The notes under the pieces are model-generated. The model was not told the DNA's origin. It was given only the letters and a program-made list of their open reading frames with translations, and ran no database searches. From an uncultured Flavobacteriia bacterium (GTDB lineage: Bacteria > Bacteroidota > Bacteroidia > Flavobacteriales_D > Crocinitomicaceae), in contig CALJTX010000012.1 in the NCBI GenBank assembly GCA_937975705.1, forward strand, positions 71,833-135,832: DNA of 64,000 nt. The letters are read 5' to 3'. Both the position numbers and the translations under genes were made by a program. This document shows positions 8,240-17,303 of the stretch, in pieces. The first letter of the stretch is position 1; each line of letters begins with the position of its first letter.

Positions 8240-9790
8240 ATGGACGCACCTGACAACAATCGAAAACCTATTGCACGCATCAAAACCCAAGCCCAGCCTT
8301 TTGCTGAATTGGGTAGAATACCACCTCAAGCAATTGATATTGAACAAGTTGTGCTTGGTGCCATGATGCTCGAAAGTAGGGCCATCAACGACACCATCGA
8401 TATCCTTTCCGAAAAGACATTTTACGATGTGCGTCACCAATATATTTTCAAATCCATTCGCGCACTTTTTGCAGCCACGAATCCCATCGACTTGGTCACC
8501 GTTACTTCTCAGCTCCAAAAAAGCGGAGAACTCGAACTCGCCGGGGGCGCATCTTACATCAGTTCACTCACCACACGCGTAGCGAGTGCAGCGCACGTTC
8601 AGCACCATGCGCGCATCTTGGCAGAAAAATTTATCAAACGAGAGCTCATCAATGTCAGTTCGAAAATTATCCGCGATGCCTACGACGACACCCGCGATGT
8701 TTTTGATTTGCTTAACGACGCCGAGTCAGACCTCTTCAGCATTGCTGAAAACAACATGTCTAAGCAAGTGGGCTCGATGTCTTATATCGTTCAGGAAGCG
8801 ATCCACGAAATCGAACTCGCCTCTAAAAATACAGACGGCGTTTCTGGTATCCCAACAGGTTTTCACGACCTCGATAAAGTCACTTCTGGTTGGCAGCGCT
8901 CCGACATGATTGTACTGGCTGCCCGCCCAGGTATGGGTAAAACGGCTTTTGTACTTTCCATGGCCCGCAACACCGCTGTCGATTACGGAAAAGGCGTAGC
9001 GGTCTTCTCACTCGAGATGTCATCGGTACAGCTCGTGAAGCGTCTGATTGCCTCTGAATCTCGCATTTCTGCTGAAAAACTCAGAAAAGGAGACCTCAAA
9101 GAACACGAGTTCCAACAACTACACACCCGCATTGGCAAGTTGGCCGAAGCACCCATTTTTATCGACGACACACCCGGTATCAACATCTTTGACTTTAGGG
9201 CAAAATGTCGCAGGCTAAAAGCCCAGCACAACATTGACCTCATCATCATTGACTACCTTCAATTGATGAGCGCCAAAGATTCTAAAAGTGGCGGTAACCG
9301 CGAACAAGAAATCTCCACGATTTCGCGTTCGATCAAAGAAATCGCCAAAGAACTCAACGTGCCTATTATTGCGCTTTCACAGCTGAGCCGTTCGGTCGAG
9401 ACGCGCGGCGGTGACAAGCGCCCTATGCTCTCCGACTTACGTGAATCAGGTGCTATTGAGCAAGATGCCGATATCGTATCGTTCATCTATCGACCTGAAT
9501 ACTACGACCTCACTCAAGATGCAGATGGCAACTCCACCCTCGGCATCGGTGAAATCATCATCGCCAAACACCGAAATGGCGCGCTCAAAAACGTAAGACT
9601 GCGCTTTGTTCCGGAATTTGCCCGTTTTGAAAACCTCGATGAAGTAGAAGCCCTAGACCTTTCTGGCACCACCAATTCCGGACTCAATCAATTTAACCAA
9701 GAATTCTCCACCTATACCATTAAGAGTAAAATGGACGATAGCAATGAAGATATTTTCAGTAAAGACAACAATGACGAAGATCCCTTCTAA
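8240..9790 (+). CDS. dnaB: Replicative DNA helicase DnaB
   Basis: The hexameric 5'-3' fork helicase, 516 residues. The N-terminal primase-interaction domain (about 25-130, starting GRIPPQAIDIEQVVLGAMML) is followed by a linker and the RecA-like domain. That carries Walker A ARPGMGKTAF near residue 230, the H1a-H2 segment FSLEMSSVQLVKR, Walker B IIIDYLQLM near 335, and a C-terminal arginine-finger and DNA-loop region. No intein is present. The C-terminal 40 residues are acidic and Asn/Ser-rich. The next gene overlaps the end by 20 nt. Confidence 0.96.
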   Translation: MDAPDNNRKPIARIKTQAQPFAELGRIPPQAIDIEQVVLGAMMLESRAINDTIDILSEKTFYDVRHQYIFKSIRALFAATNPIDLVTVTSQLQKSGELELAGGASYISSLTTRVASAAHVQHHARILAEKFIKRELINVSSKIIRDAYDDTRDVFDLLNDAESDLFSIAENNMSKQVGSMSYIVQEAIHEIELASKNTDGVSGIPTGFHDLDKVTSGWQRSDMIVLAARPGMGKTAFVLSMARNTAVDYGKGVAVFSLEMSSVQLVKRLIASESRISAEKLRKGDLKEHEFQQLHTRIGKLAEAPIFIDDTPGINIFDFRAKCRRLKAQHNIDLIIIDYLQLMSAKDSKSGGNREQEISTISRSIKEIAKELNVPIIALSQLSRSVETRGGDKRPMLSDLRESGAIEQDADIVSFIYRPEYYDLTQDADGNSTLGIGEIIIAKHRNGALKNVRLRFVPEFARFENLDEVEALDLSGTTNSGLNQFNQEFSTYTIKSKMDDSNEDIFSKDNNDEDPF

Positions 9791-11048
9791 ACCCATCCTC
9801 TTTTTTTTAAGCCTCCTTTTCAGTTTCCAAGCCTGGAGCTCCCAGATTCTCGTTCCGATGGACGAAGCACAACGCGACCACCTCAAAGCCTATGGCTTGG
9901 CCTACTGGACACTCGAGAATCAAATTACCATTGACTGGCTGCTCAATTACAGAGGCGGCAGTTTTTTAATTCCGCACCTCCAACGCATAGAAGAAGAATT
10001 GCTCTTGCGCAATATCAGCTATCAAGTACTCGCCGACGGGCAGGTCAATAAAATCAAGAGTGAAATTGCCGATCCAGAAGTCAATATGGAAGTTGTGCAA
10101 TTAGAAAAAGCGCCCAAAATTGCGGTTTACACCCCACCCAACAAACTCCCCTGGGACGACGCCGTGACACTCGTCTTGACCTACGCAGAAATCAAATACG
10201 ACAAAATCTACGACTCCGCTATTGTCAATGGCATCCTGCCCAAATACGACTGGCTGCACCTGCACCACGAAGATTTCACCGGTCAGTATGGCAAATTCTA
10301 TAGCTCAGCACGCATGCAAAGCTGGTACCAACAAGAGGTGCAGCGCTCTGAAGCTGCGGCCGCCAAACTCGGCTTTGAATCCACAGCAGCACTCAAAAGA
10401 GCTGTAGCCCTCAACATTCGCAATTTTGTAATCGGTGGCGGCTTTTTATTCACGATGTGCTCGGGAACCGATTCTTTTGATATCGCATTGGCCGCACAAG
10501 GTGTCGATATCCAAGAAGCCATCTTTGACGGCAGCCCCTCAGACCCACGGGCCCAAGAAAAACTTGACTTCAACCAAACCTTTGCCTTTCAAGATTTTCA
10601 TATCATCAAGGATCCTATGATCTATGAATACAGCGACATCGATGGCACCGATTTACGCACCCAACGCCAAATCACCGAGAAATCTGATCAGTTTACACTT
10701 TTTGATTTTTCGGCCAAGTGGGATATCGTACCCACTATGCTCACGCAATGTCATGTCGATGTCATCAACGGATTTATGGGGCAAACAACTGATTTCCACA
10801 AAGAATTTATCAAGCCAAGTGTCCTCGTATTGGGAGAAAACAAAGCGGCCAATACAGCAAAATATGTGCACGGCTCCTTCGGACAAGGCACCTGGACTTT
10901 TTATGGTGGACACGACCCCGAAGACTACCAACACCTTGTCGGCGACCCGCCTACCGACCTCAATTTGCACCCGAACTCTCCGGGTTACCGCCTGATTCTC
11001 AACAACATTCTCTTTCCTGCTGCTAAAAAGCAAAAACGCAAGACATAG
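9771..11048 (+). CDS. Conserved exported protein of Bacteroidota, often mislabelled asparagine synthetase B
   Basis: 425 residues with a signal peptide ending near ...SFQAWSS. The mature protein starts ILVPMDEAQRDHLKAYGLAY and contains repeated well-conserved blocks: WLLNYRGGSF, KAPKIAVYTPP, LPWDDAVTLVLTYAEI, YDWLHLHHEDFTGQYG, FVIGGGFLFTMCSGTDSFDI and HGTFYGGHDPEDYQH-like GGHDPEDYQ. From memory this family is widespread in Bacteroidota and commonly carries the label asparagine synthetase B. It has neither the N-terminal nucleophile Cys nor the PP-loop of real AsnB and is exported, so that label is not supported. Function is unknown; the HLHHEDFTG and glutamine-amidotransferase-like GGHDP blocks suggest an enzyme. 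The ATG at 9771 overlaps dnaB by 20 nt. Confidence 0.75.
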   Translation: MTKIPSKPILFFLSLLFSFQAWSSQILVPMDEAQRDHLKAYGLAYWTLENQITIDWLLNYRGGSFLIPHLQRIEEELLLRNISYQVLADGQVNKIKSEIADPEVNMEVVQLEKAPKIAVYTPPNKLPWDDAVTLVLTYAEIKYDKIYDSAIVNGILPKYDWLHLHHEDFTGQYGKFYSSARMQSWYQQEVQRSEAAAAKLGFESTAALKRAVALNIRNFVIGGGFLFTMCSGTDSFDIALAAQGVDIQEAIFDGSPSDPRAQEKLDFNQTFAFQDFHIIKDPMIYEYSDIDGTDLRTQRQITEKSDQFTLFDFSAKWDIVPTMLTQCHVDVINGFMGQTTDFHKEFIKPSVLVLGENKAANTAKYVHGSFGQGTWTFYGGHDPEDYQHLVGDPPTDLNLHPNSPGYRLILNNILFPAAKKQKRKT

Positions 11049-11156
11049 TTTTTCGAAAGAAGCGTTCGTTTTCGCATTTTTTTACTTAAACTTGCATCGA
11101 ATTTCCAATCGCCCATTTCAGGGCTAGCTTCAAATTTAGCTTTTAACATACCATTG

Positions 11157-12797
11157 ATGGATTTAAAAACCTTAGAGAGTAAAAAAATCTCGGACCTACG
11201 CGTCATTGCACAAAGCCTTGGCATAGAAGCCGGCAGTCTGAAGAAAAATGAACTCATTAGTGCTATTTCGGGTAAAACCGAAGTCAGTGCTCCTGTTCAA
11301 GCTGCTGCGCCCACAAACACAGACGCTACCAATGCAGCCGAACCTGCACAAGTGCGCAAACGCGGACGCAAGCCCAAAGTAGCAGAAGTAACGGAGGTCA
11401 AGCAAGAAAATACGCCTGAAGCACAAGAACCAAAGGAAGAAAAAGTGTCGGAAGCACAAAAACCAACAGAGCAACGCCCGCGTCATCCGCAACAGCAACA
11501 GCGCTTCGAGAACCGCAACCAGCGTCCAGAGCAGCAAAGGAATCAAGACCAACAAAGAAATCAGGATCCCAACAGACCCCAAGATCCAAATAGAAATCAA
11601 GATCAGCACAAACCCCAGCACAAACAGCCTCAAGCGCCAGAAGTTGCTGAGGAGGTGCTCAAAGAAGAACATTTTGACCTCGTAGGTATTGTTTCAGCCG
11701 AGGGGGTCTTAGAAGTGATCCAAGATGGCTACGGCTTCTTGCGTTCTTCTGACTACAACTACCTGCCGTCACCAGACGACATCTACGTTTCACAAAACCA
11801 AATCAAACTTTTCGGACTCAAAACCGGAGACACCGTTAAAGGTACCATTCGCCCGCCAAGAGAAGGAGAAAAATTCTTCCCGCTTGTGAAGGTAGAATCC
11901 ATTAATGGCCGCGACCCGTCTTACATCCGCGATCGCGTTCCGTTTCAATACCTCACGCCACTTTTCCCATCGGAAAAATTCAAGCTCACAGGTCACGCAC
12001 AAGAAACGCTTTCTACACGCGTCATGGACCTCTTTGCTCCTATTGGCAAAGGCCAGCGCGGCATGATCGTGGCACAGCCTAAAACGGGTAAAACCATGTT
12101 GCTCAAAGACGTCGCTAACGCCATTGCAGCAAATCACCCAGAAACTTACCTCATCGTTTTGCTCATTGACGAGCGTCCTGAAGAGGTTACAGATATGGCA
12201 CGTTCCGTAAAAGCGGAAGTCATTGCCTCTACTTTTGATGAACCTGCTGACCGCCACGTAAAGGTGGCCAACATGGTCCTCGAAAAAGCAAAACGCATGG
12301 TAGAATGCGGACACGATGTCTGTATTCTACTCGATTCAATTACGCGTTTGGCGCGCGCTTACAATACCGTATCACCAGCATCAGGAAAAGTGCTTTCTGG
12401 CGGTGTAGATGCCAATGCGCTCCACAAACCAAAAAGATTCTTTGGTTCGGCTCGTAAAATTGAAAACGGGGGTTCACTCTCCATACTTGCTACCGCACTT
12501 ACAGAAACAGGTTCTAAAATGGATGAAGTCATTTTTGAAGAGTTCAAAGGAACCGGCAACATGGAACTGCAACTCGACAGAAAAATTTCCAATCGCCGTA
12601 TTTACCCAGCGATCGACATTACCGCTTCTGGAACGCGCCGCGAAGATTTACTCGTGGGCAAAGATGTCTTACAGCGCGTATGGCTCTTGCGCAAGTTTAT
12701 TGCCGACATGAACCCTGTTGAAGCGATGGAATTCATGAAATCACACATGGAAAACACACTTTCCAACGAAGAATTTTTGGTCTCAATGAATAGCTAA
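11157..12797 (+). CDS. rho: Transcription termination factor Rho with N-terminal low-complexity insert
   Basis: A 546-residue RNA-dependent ATPase hexamer, longer than the 419-residue E. coli protein. Residues 1-40 form the N-terminal helical domain (LKTLESKKISDLRVIAQSLG). Residues about 45-170 are an Ala/Pro/Glu/Lys then Arg/Gln/Asn/Pro-rich disordered insert with repeats of NQDQ/NQDP and QQQQ type. The cold-shock-like RNA-binding domain follows (about 180-255, VIQDGYGFLRSSDYNYLPSP). The ATPase domain has Walker A AQPKTGKTM, Walker B LLIDERPEEV, and DEPADRHVKVANMV; the secondary RNA-binding Q-loop region is present. An ATG at 11157 is preferred over the TTG one codon upstream. A 108-nt leader region precedes it with a weak TAAACTTG -7 candidate at 11087-11094. 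Confidence 0.95.
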   Translation: MDLKTLESKKISDLRVIAQSLGIEAGSLKKNELISAISGKTEVSAPVQAAAPTNTDATNAAEPAQVRKRGRKPKVAEVTEVKQENTPEAQEPKEEKVSEAQKPTEQRPRHPQQQQRFENRNQRPEQQRNQDQQRNQDPNRPQDPNRNQDQHKPQHKQPQAPEVAEEVLKEEHFDLVGIVSAEGVLEVIQDGYGFLRSSDYNYLPSPDDIYVSQNQIKLFGLKTGDTVKGTIRPPREGEKFFPLVKVESINGRDPSYIRDRVPFQYLTPLFPSEKFKLTGHAQETLSTRVMDLFAPIGKGQRGMIVAQPKTGKTMLLKDVANAIAANHPETYLIVLLIDERPEEVTDMARSVKAEVIASTFDEPADRHVKVANMVLEKAKRMVECGHDVCILLDSITRLARAYNTVSPASGKVLSGGVDANALHKPKRFFGSARKIENGGSLSILATALTETGSKMDEVIFEEFKGTGNMELQLDRKISNRRIYPAIDITASGTRREDLLVGKDVLQRVWLLRKFIADMNPVEAMEFMKSHMENTLSNEEFLVSMNS

Positions 12798-13339
12798 TGA
12801 AAAAGGGTTGGCTTTACGGTTTGGTATTCGGTAGCATTTGGATTGTCTTCAAAATGCTGGCCTTTGCGCTTGCATTTCAACTCGATCAAATTCAGCTTTT
12901 TGTCTTGCTCAATATGGCTTTGCTAACTGCAGCTATTGCCCTATTCATGTACCGCAAAAAAAGATCCGATACCCAAGAAAGCAATATTTTAACAGATATC
13001 AAAGCAGGCTTGAGTGTGGGCCTGCCCTACACCTTAGTGGTAAGTTTTTTCTTGTTCTTTTACTACCAAGATATCTACCCGGAGTTCAACCAAAAGAAAA
13101 GAGCCGCTTATGAAGCGCGCATGGACAGCCCCTCTGAAATTGCAGCGATTCGCAAAGCAAATAGTGCGCTAGAAAACAAAAGCGATATAGAAATTGTAGA
13201 AATGGCGCGCAAAAACACCGCCATGATGTACGATCCGCAATTTACGCTAAGCGTGAGTTTGTTGGCACTTTTGGTATATAGTACCTTAAATAGCTTGCTC
13301 ATTGCGGTCATATACCGCAGAGTTGTCTTTAGAGACTAG
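12797..13339 (+). CDS. DUF4199 family integral membrane protein
   Basis: 180 residues with four hydrophobic segments: about 5-25, 30-50, 75-95 and 150-172. A polar stretch in the middle contains QKKRAAYEARMDSPSEI. The order (two helices, short loop, one helix, long charged loop, last helix) and the sequence fit the DUF4199 family, found widely in Bacteroidota and of unknown role. The start overlaps the rho stop in a TAATG junction, so translation is probably coupled to rho. Its 3' end overlaps the convergent mpl gene by 11 nt. Confidence 0.75.
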   Translation: MKKGWLYGLVFGSIWIVFKMLAFALAFQLDQIQLFVLLNMALLTAAIALFMYRKKRSDTQESNILTDIKAGLSVGLPYTLVVSFFLFFYYQDIYPEFNQKKRAAYEARMDSPSEIAAIRKANSALENKSDIEIVEMARKNTAMMYDPQFTLSVSLLALLVYSTLNSLLIAVIYRRVVFRD

Positions 13340-14687
13340 CGCTCAACTGCGCACCGAGCGCATCGTAATCAATACCGTCAAAATTTCCACTGGACATCAT
13401 GAGCAGTACTTTATTGTGCCAATCTTGGCTGGTAATAAAATCCAAAACCGCTTGGGTTTCTGTACAAATTTGAACCCCTCCTCCAAACCCGGCCTGCACT
13501 TCAAGCGCAGCTAAAGCAGGAAGTTTTTTGTGTGCTACAACTTCAGGACTGAAATAAACCAAAGCTTGGTCTGCAGCTGCCATTGCGCCATTGTATTGCG
13601 GTAAGAACGCCTTTTGTAAAGAGCTGAAAGTATGGAGCTCCATGCAAGCAATCACTTCTCTATCCGGATATTGCTGCTTGACAGCAGAGGTGGTCGCTTT
13701 GAGCTTTGAAGGTGAATGCGCAAAATCTTTGTACAGCACAAAGCTGTCTTTTTCGATTACTTTTTGAAGTCTTTTGCCAGCGCCAGTGAAATCTGCCATG
13801 GCGCTCAAAAAATCGGTGGCTGCAATTCCCATTTGCCCCGCAACATACATGGCACCCATCAAATTTTGAAGATTGTGCGCTCCAAATACTTGTAAGGGAT
13901 ATGTTTGACCTTCAAAATGCAGTAAAGTTCCGCTGGCAGTTGGTTGAAAATCAGGCGTACCATAAGGTACTAATGTGAGGTTCGGCGACGCAAGCGCGAG
14001 TTGTTTTATTTCAGGATCTTCTTGGTTATAGACCAAAGCACCGTTGGGTTCGATGAGCGAAATAAAGGTTGCGAATTGTTCTACGTAGTTTTCAAAGGTG
14101 GGAAAAACATTGATGTGATCCCAGGCGATACCTGAAAGTAGAGCAATATGTGGCTTATAGAGATGGAATTTGGGGCGGCGGTCAATTGGAGAACTCAGGT
14201 ATTCGTCGCCCTCGAGAATCATGAATTTAGCTTCTTTGGTGAGTTTCACCATGCAATCATACCCCTCTAATTGGGCGCCAACCATGTAATCGACATCTAT
14301 TTGCAATTTGGCTACGGCGTGTAGCAACATAGAGGTGATGGTCGTTTTGCCGTGGCTCCCACCAATCACAACTCTTATTTGCTCCTTGCTCTGTTCGTAG
14401 AGGTATTCTGGATAGCTGTATACGGGCAGCTTCATTTCTTTGGCTGCCAATAACTCGGGGTTGTCTGCACGGGCGTGCATACCTAAAATGACAGCCGTAA
14501 GCCCAGCGTGAATGCGCGATGCATCCCAACCGAGTTGTACAGGAAGAATTCCTTGTTTTTCAAGGCGGGTACGCGACGGTTCAAAAATTTCGTCGTCTGA
14601 GCCTGTTACCTCAAATCCTTTTCTTGAAAGTGCAATGGCGAGATTGTGCATTGCGCTGCCACCAATGGCAATAAAATGTACTTGCAT
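13329..14687 (-). CDS. mpl: UDP-N-acetylmuramate:L-Ala-gamma-D-Glu-meso-DAP ligase (Mpl)
   Basis: A Mur-ligase family enzyme that re-attaches recycled murein tripeptide to UDP-MurNAc. The 452 residues start with the dinucleotide-like HFIAIGGSAMHNLA. The ATP P-loop is GGSHGKTTITS near residue 110. The Mur-ligase ILEGDEYLSSP and the conserved WDHINVFPTF follow. The C-terminal domain holds FAHSPSKLKAT and ends in MMSSGNFDGID. The short N-domain and the GDEY signature point to Mpl rather than MurC. It lies 4 nt downstream of the 839-residue exported protein and converges on DUF4199 with an 11-nt overlap. Confidence 0.9.
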   Translation of the reverse strand: MQVHFIAIGGSAMHNLAIALSRKGFEVTGSDDEIFEPSRTRLEKQGILPVQLGWDASRIHAGLTAVILGMHARADNPELLAAKEMKLPVYSYPEYLYEQSKEQIRVVIGGSHGKTTITSMLLHAVAKLQIDVDYMVGAQLEGYDCMVKLTKEAKFMILEGDEYLSSPIDRRPKFHLYKPHIALLSGIAWDHINVFPTFENYVEQFATFISLIEPNGALVYNQEDPEIKQLALASPNLTLVPYGTPDFQPTASGTLLHFEGQTYPLQVFGAHNLQNLMGAMYVAGQMGIAATDFLSAMADFTGAGKRLQKVIEKDSFVLYKDFAHSPSKLKATTSAVKQQYPDREVIACMELHTFSSLQKAFLPQYNGAMAAADQALVYFSPEVVAHKKLPALAALEVQAGFGGGVQICTETQAVLDFITSQDWHNKVLLMMSSGNFDGIDYDALGAQLSASL

Positions 14688-14691
14688 AAAC

Positions 14692-17211
14692 TTATTTGAT
14701 CAAAACGTTGGCCCCGGTAGATTCATTGAACCATATGTATTCCGTACTGACTTGTCCGTCTCTTGTAAAATAAGTTTTGCCGTTTTCATCGGTTGTTTGT
14801 TCATAGACCACACCGTATCCATTCGGATCTACTACTACCCTGCGGATGATCACTTTGGTCACATACCCTTCTTTATTCTTCAATTGATATGTCTTTTCAG
14901 TTAGCGTATTGGCTGCAAATAGGACTCCGTTTTCGTCGCGAAGGTAATTGGGAGTGGTCTTGAGTTGTAGCGTTGAGGCGGCTGTTTGCTGGATTTGCTC
15001 GTATTGTGTCTGACCACCATTTGTCGCATTCTCTTGCTCCACTTGTTTGGTGTAGGACACCACCTGACTGCGCTGATCGAGTTCACTCCTTACTTTTTCA
15101 TCGGTAATGGCTTGTTGTTTGAGTTGCAGCTCTTTTTCATTTTGAATGACGTTGAGGCGGTCAAGTTCTGCTTGTTCGCGCACAGCTGCAGCTTGTTTTT
15201 CATTTTGAGATTGCTCGTCTTTGGCGTCTTTCCAAGCCGTAAGGTTTGTTTCGTTTTCTTGCTGACGCACGGAGGTGGCAGCAGCGCGGTTGGTGACCGC
15301 CACTTCATGGGCTTGCATATTTTGGGCCTGATTGACTTGAAGTGTATTTTGGGTGGCCGTATTTTGCTTGGTGTTGAGCTCGCGCTGCGCGCGTGTCATT
15401 TCTAGCTGAGCTGTAGTTTCAAAAGAACCTACTTGCGCGTTTTGCTGCGAAAAGTAATTTTGATATTCTACTTCAGTACGAATTTGCTGTTGGGTCCGAT
15501 ACGGAGCTTCTTGTTTGGCATCGCGCGTTTGCTGCAGGTCATTGAAGGCCATGGAGTTTTCTCCGCTGACGGATTCTCCGGGTGCAGATAGCTTTATACC
15601 CATTGGCTCTACAGCTACATCTTCTTTGTTTGCAGCTGGTTTAACTGGTGTGAGTAGCGTGCGCAAAGAGTCTGCGCTTTTCTCCAAAACGGACACTTCG
15701 TTCTGACTCAAGTATTGCTGTTGGGCCTGCGCACTCATTTGGAGTTTTTCTAGGGCTTTGAGCGCTGCAGCGTTGTCCTTGGCTTTCACTAATTGATAGG
15801 CATTTTTGCGCGCAGCATAATACGCCTCCATGGTAGCAATCTTTTCCTTGAGTTCAATGACTTCTGGCTCATTTTGACGGCTTTTCATGGGGTCTGAATT
15901 CAGAATGGACTTCGCCGTCCCGTATGACTGCGGGCCTTTATTGAAGTTTTCATTGGCTTTTGCCAATTGGTTTTGGTATACCTGTGACATCGAGGAAATC
16001 CCTTCTGTAACGCGTTTCATACCTGCTTGCAGTTCTTTAGAATACGAATCGATGAGGGCTTGTTTGTGGAAAAGTGCAATTTGTTTGTCGGCACTTTTGT
16101 AGGTTTCAAGTGCGAGTTCGTATTTCTTTTGAAGGTATTGGTCGTTGGCCAACTTCATGGTTTTCTTGAGTTCAACCTCATTTTGTATATCAAAACGCAG
16201 GTCTTTCAAGAGGGTGAGTTGCGTATTGACTGTTTCTTTTTCCGTAGGTTTGATTTGCTGCGCTTCTTTGTATTTCGCTTCTGCCTCATCGTACTTTTTA
16301 GCGGTAATCAAGGCGGCAGCAGCCTGCATGGCTTTCTGAAAAGCTTGCGTTTTGGCTTGTGCATCAGCGGCCTCATTGCGCAATTGTGTAATTTGCTGAC
16401 GCTCGGCATTCACTTTTGGTTGATTTGGTATCAGGGCGTCTGCTGCTTTGAGCTTGGTTTCGGCCAAATTGAGATCGCCAGCATTTTTGGCGGCTATGGC
16501 TTCTTCTAGTAAGCTGTTTTGCTGGGCCTCATCTTGGGCACGTTTCAAATCAGCAGCTTTTTGATCGATGATTTGCTTTTTCTTTTGACCCGCAATAGCA
16601 TCGTCTGGGCGAATGAGCAAAATGGAATCTAAATAGGGAATGGCGTTATCTGGTTGGCTAGCCGTTATTTGCTGATTGGCCAGTTGCATCAGGCGCGCCA
16701 CTGCTTTTTGATCGATGGCCAGCTGATAGGCCTCTTTTGCTTTGGCATCTGCATCAGATTTGACCAAAGGTACTTGCACCAATGCTCCTGCAGACCAAAC
16801 GTATTTGTCGGTGACTTGATTCTTTGCGAAATTGAGATCTACATCGGGCTTGAGCTCATAAAGTTCACAACTCAGGTTGCGCGAAAGCTGAAAACCGTTT
16901 GGCTTATTGGCCTGACCTTGCATGGTAGTGAGGTCAAATAAAATGTATTTGGTGAGATAGCCTCCTTTGGTCAGGCGCAGTTGAATGGGCAGCCCCTGCG
17001 CTATTTTAGCCGAAACATAAAATTGACCGCTTTGGTTGCTGAGTACTTTTGTCAGGACGGCATCTTGCTGCATGAGGTCAATGCTTACCCCATAAAGCTC
17101 TTTGCGGTCAAGTAAATTGGTTGTGCGGCCTTCGATAACGACAAGGAAATCGCGTTGAGCGAGAAGCCCAACAGGCAGACACAAGAAGACAAGTATGAGT
17201 AATTTGATCAT
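14692..17211 (-). CDS. Large exported TPR / Gln-rich coiled-coil protein of unknown function
   Basis: 839 residues with a signal peptide (MIKLLILVFLCLPVGLLAQ). Residues about 20-110 look like a carboxypeptidase-regulatory-like beta domain (VVIEGRTTNLLDRKELYGVS...GQFYVSAKIAQGLPIQLRLTKGGYL). Residues about 160-510 are TPR-like helical repeats, for example LMQLANQQITASQPDNAIPY and NAGDLNLAETKLKAADALIP. Residues about 570-740 are very rich in Gln, Glu, Ala, Asn and Thr, probably coiled coil. The last 80 residues form a small domain ending YIWFNESTGANVLIK. No T9SS sorting domain is present, so a periplasmic or outer-membrane inner-leaflet site is inferred. The ATG at 17209-17211 is chosen over a TTG three codons upstream. 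Confidence 0.75.
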   Translation of the reverse strand: MIKLLILVFLCLPVGLLAQRDFLVVIEGRTTNLLDRKELYGVSIDLMQQDAVLTKVLSNQSGQFYVSAKIAQGLPIQLRLTKGGYLTKYILFDLTTMQGQANKPNGFQLSRNLSCELYELKPDVDLNFAKNQVTDKYVWSAGALVQVPLVKSDADAKAKEAYQLAIDQKAVARLMQLANQQITASQPDNAIPYLDSILLIRPDDAIAGQKKKQIIDQKAADLKRAQDEAQQNSLLEEAIAAKNAGDLNLAETKLKAADALIPNQPKVNAERQQITQLRNEAADAQAKTQAFQKAMQAAAALITAKKYDEAEAKYKEAQQIKPTEKETVNTQLTLLKDLRFDIQNEVELKKTMKLANDQYLQKKYELALETYKSADKQIALFHKQALIDSYSKELQAGMKRVTEGISSMSQVYQNQLAKANENFNKGPQSYGTAKSILNSDPMKSRQNEPEVIELKEKIATMEAYYAARKNAYQLVKAKDNAAALKALEKLQMSAQAQQQYLSQNEVSVLEKSADSLRTLLTPVKPAANKEDVAVEPMGIKLSAPGESVSGENSMAFNDLQQTRDAKQEAPYRTQQQIRTEVEYQNYFSQQNAQVGSFETTAQLEMTRAQRELNTKQNTATQNTLQVNQAQNMQAHEVAVTNRAAATSVRQQENETNLTAWKDAKDEQSQNEKQAAAVREQAELDRLNVIQNEKELQLKQQAITDEKVRSELDQRSQVVSYTKQVEQENATNGGQTQYEQIQQTAASTLQLKTTPNYLRDENGVLFAANTLTEKTYQLKNKEGYVTKVIIRRVVVDPNGYGVVYEQTTDENGKTYFTRDGQVSTEYIWFNESTGANVLIK

Positions 17212-17255
17212 GGCAAACAACGGTTAGTCAAATGAACCAATTCAACGCAATTTGG

Positions 17256-17263
17256 TACATTTG
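17256..17263 (+). promoter_or_regulatory. -7 box TACATTTG upstream of the FAD oxidoreductase
   Basis: A perfect TAnnTTTG box 40 nt before the chosen ATG (17304) and inside the divergent interval between the two genes. It lies downstream of an alternative in-frame ATG at 17232, which argues against that longer start. Confidence 0.5.
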
Positions 17264-17303
17264 TTTCAGACACAAATTTGCTAAAAATCAACGAGTAAAA
17301 AAA

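Noticed and set aside
9771..11048. Asparagine synthetase B
   Set aside because: Exported and lacks both the glutaminase nucleophile and the synthetase PP-loop.
11054..11083. Possible hairpin CGAAA...TTTCG with T tract before rho
   Set aside because: 5-bp stem with alternative pairings; it might act as a weak terminator but is not convincing.
17232..17303. Longer N-terminus for the FAD oxidoreductase (ATG at 17232)
   Set aside because: It lies upstream of the best -7 box and adds residues without match to the Rossmann start.
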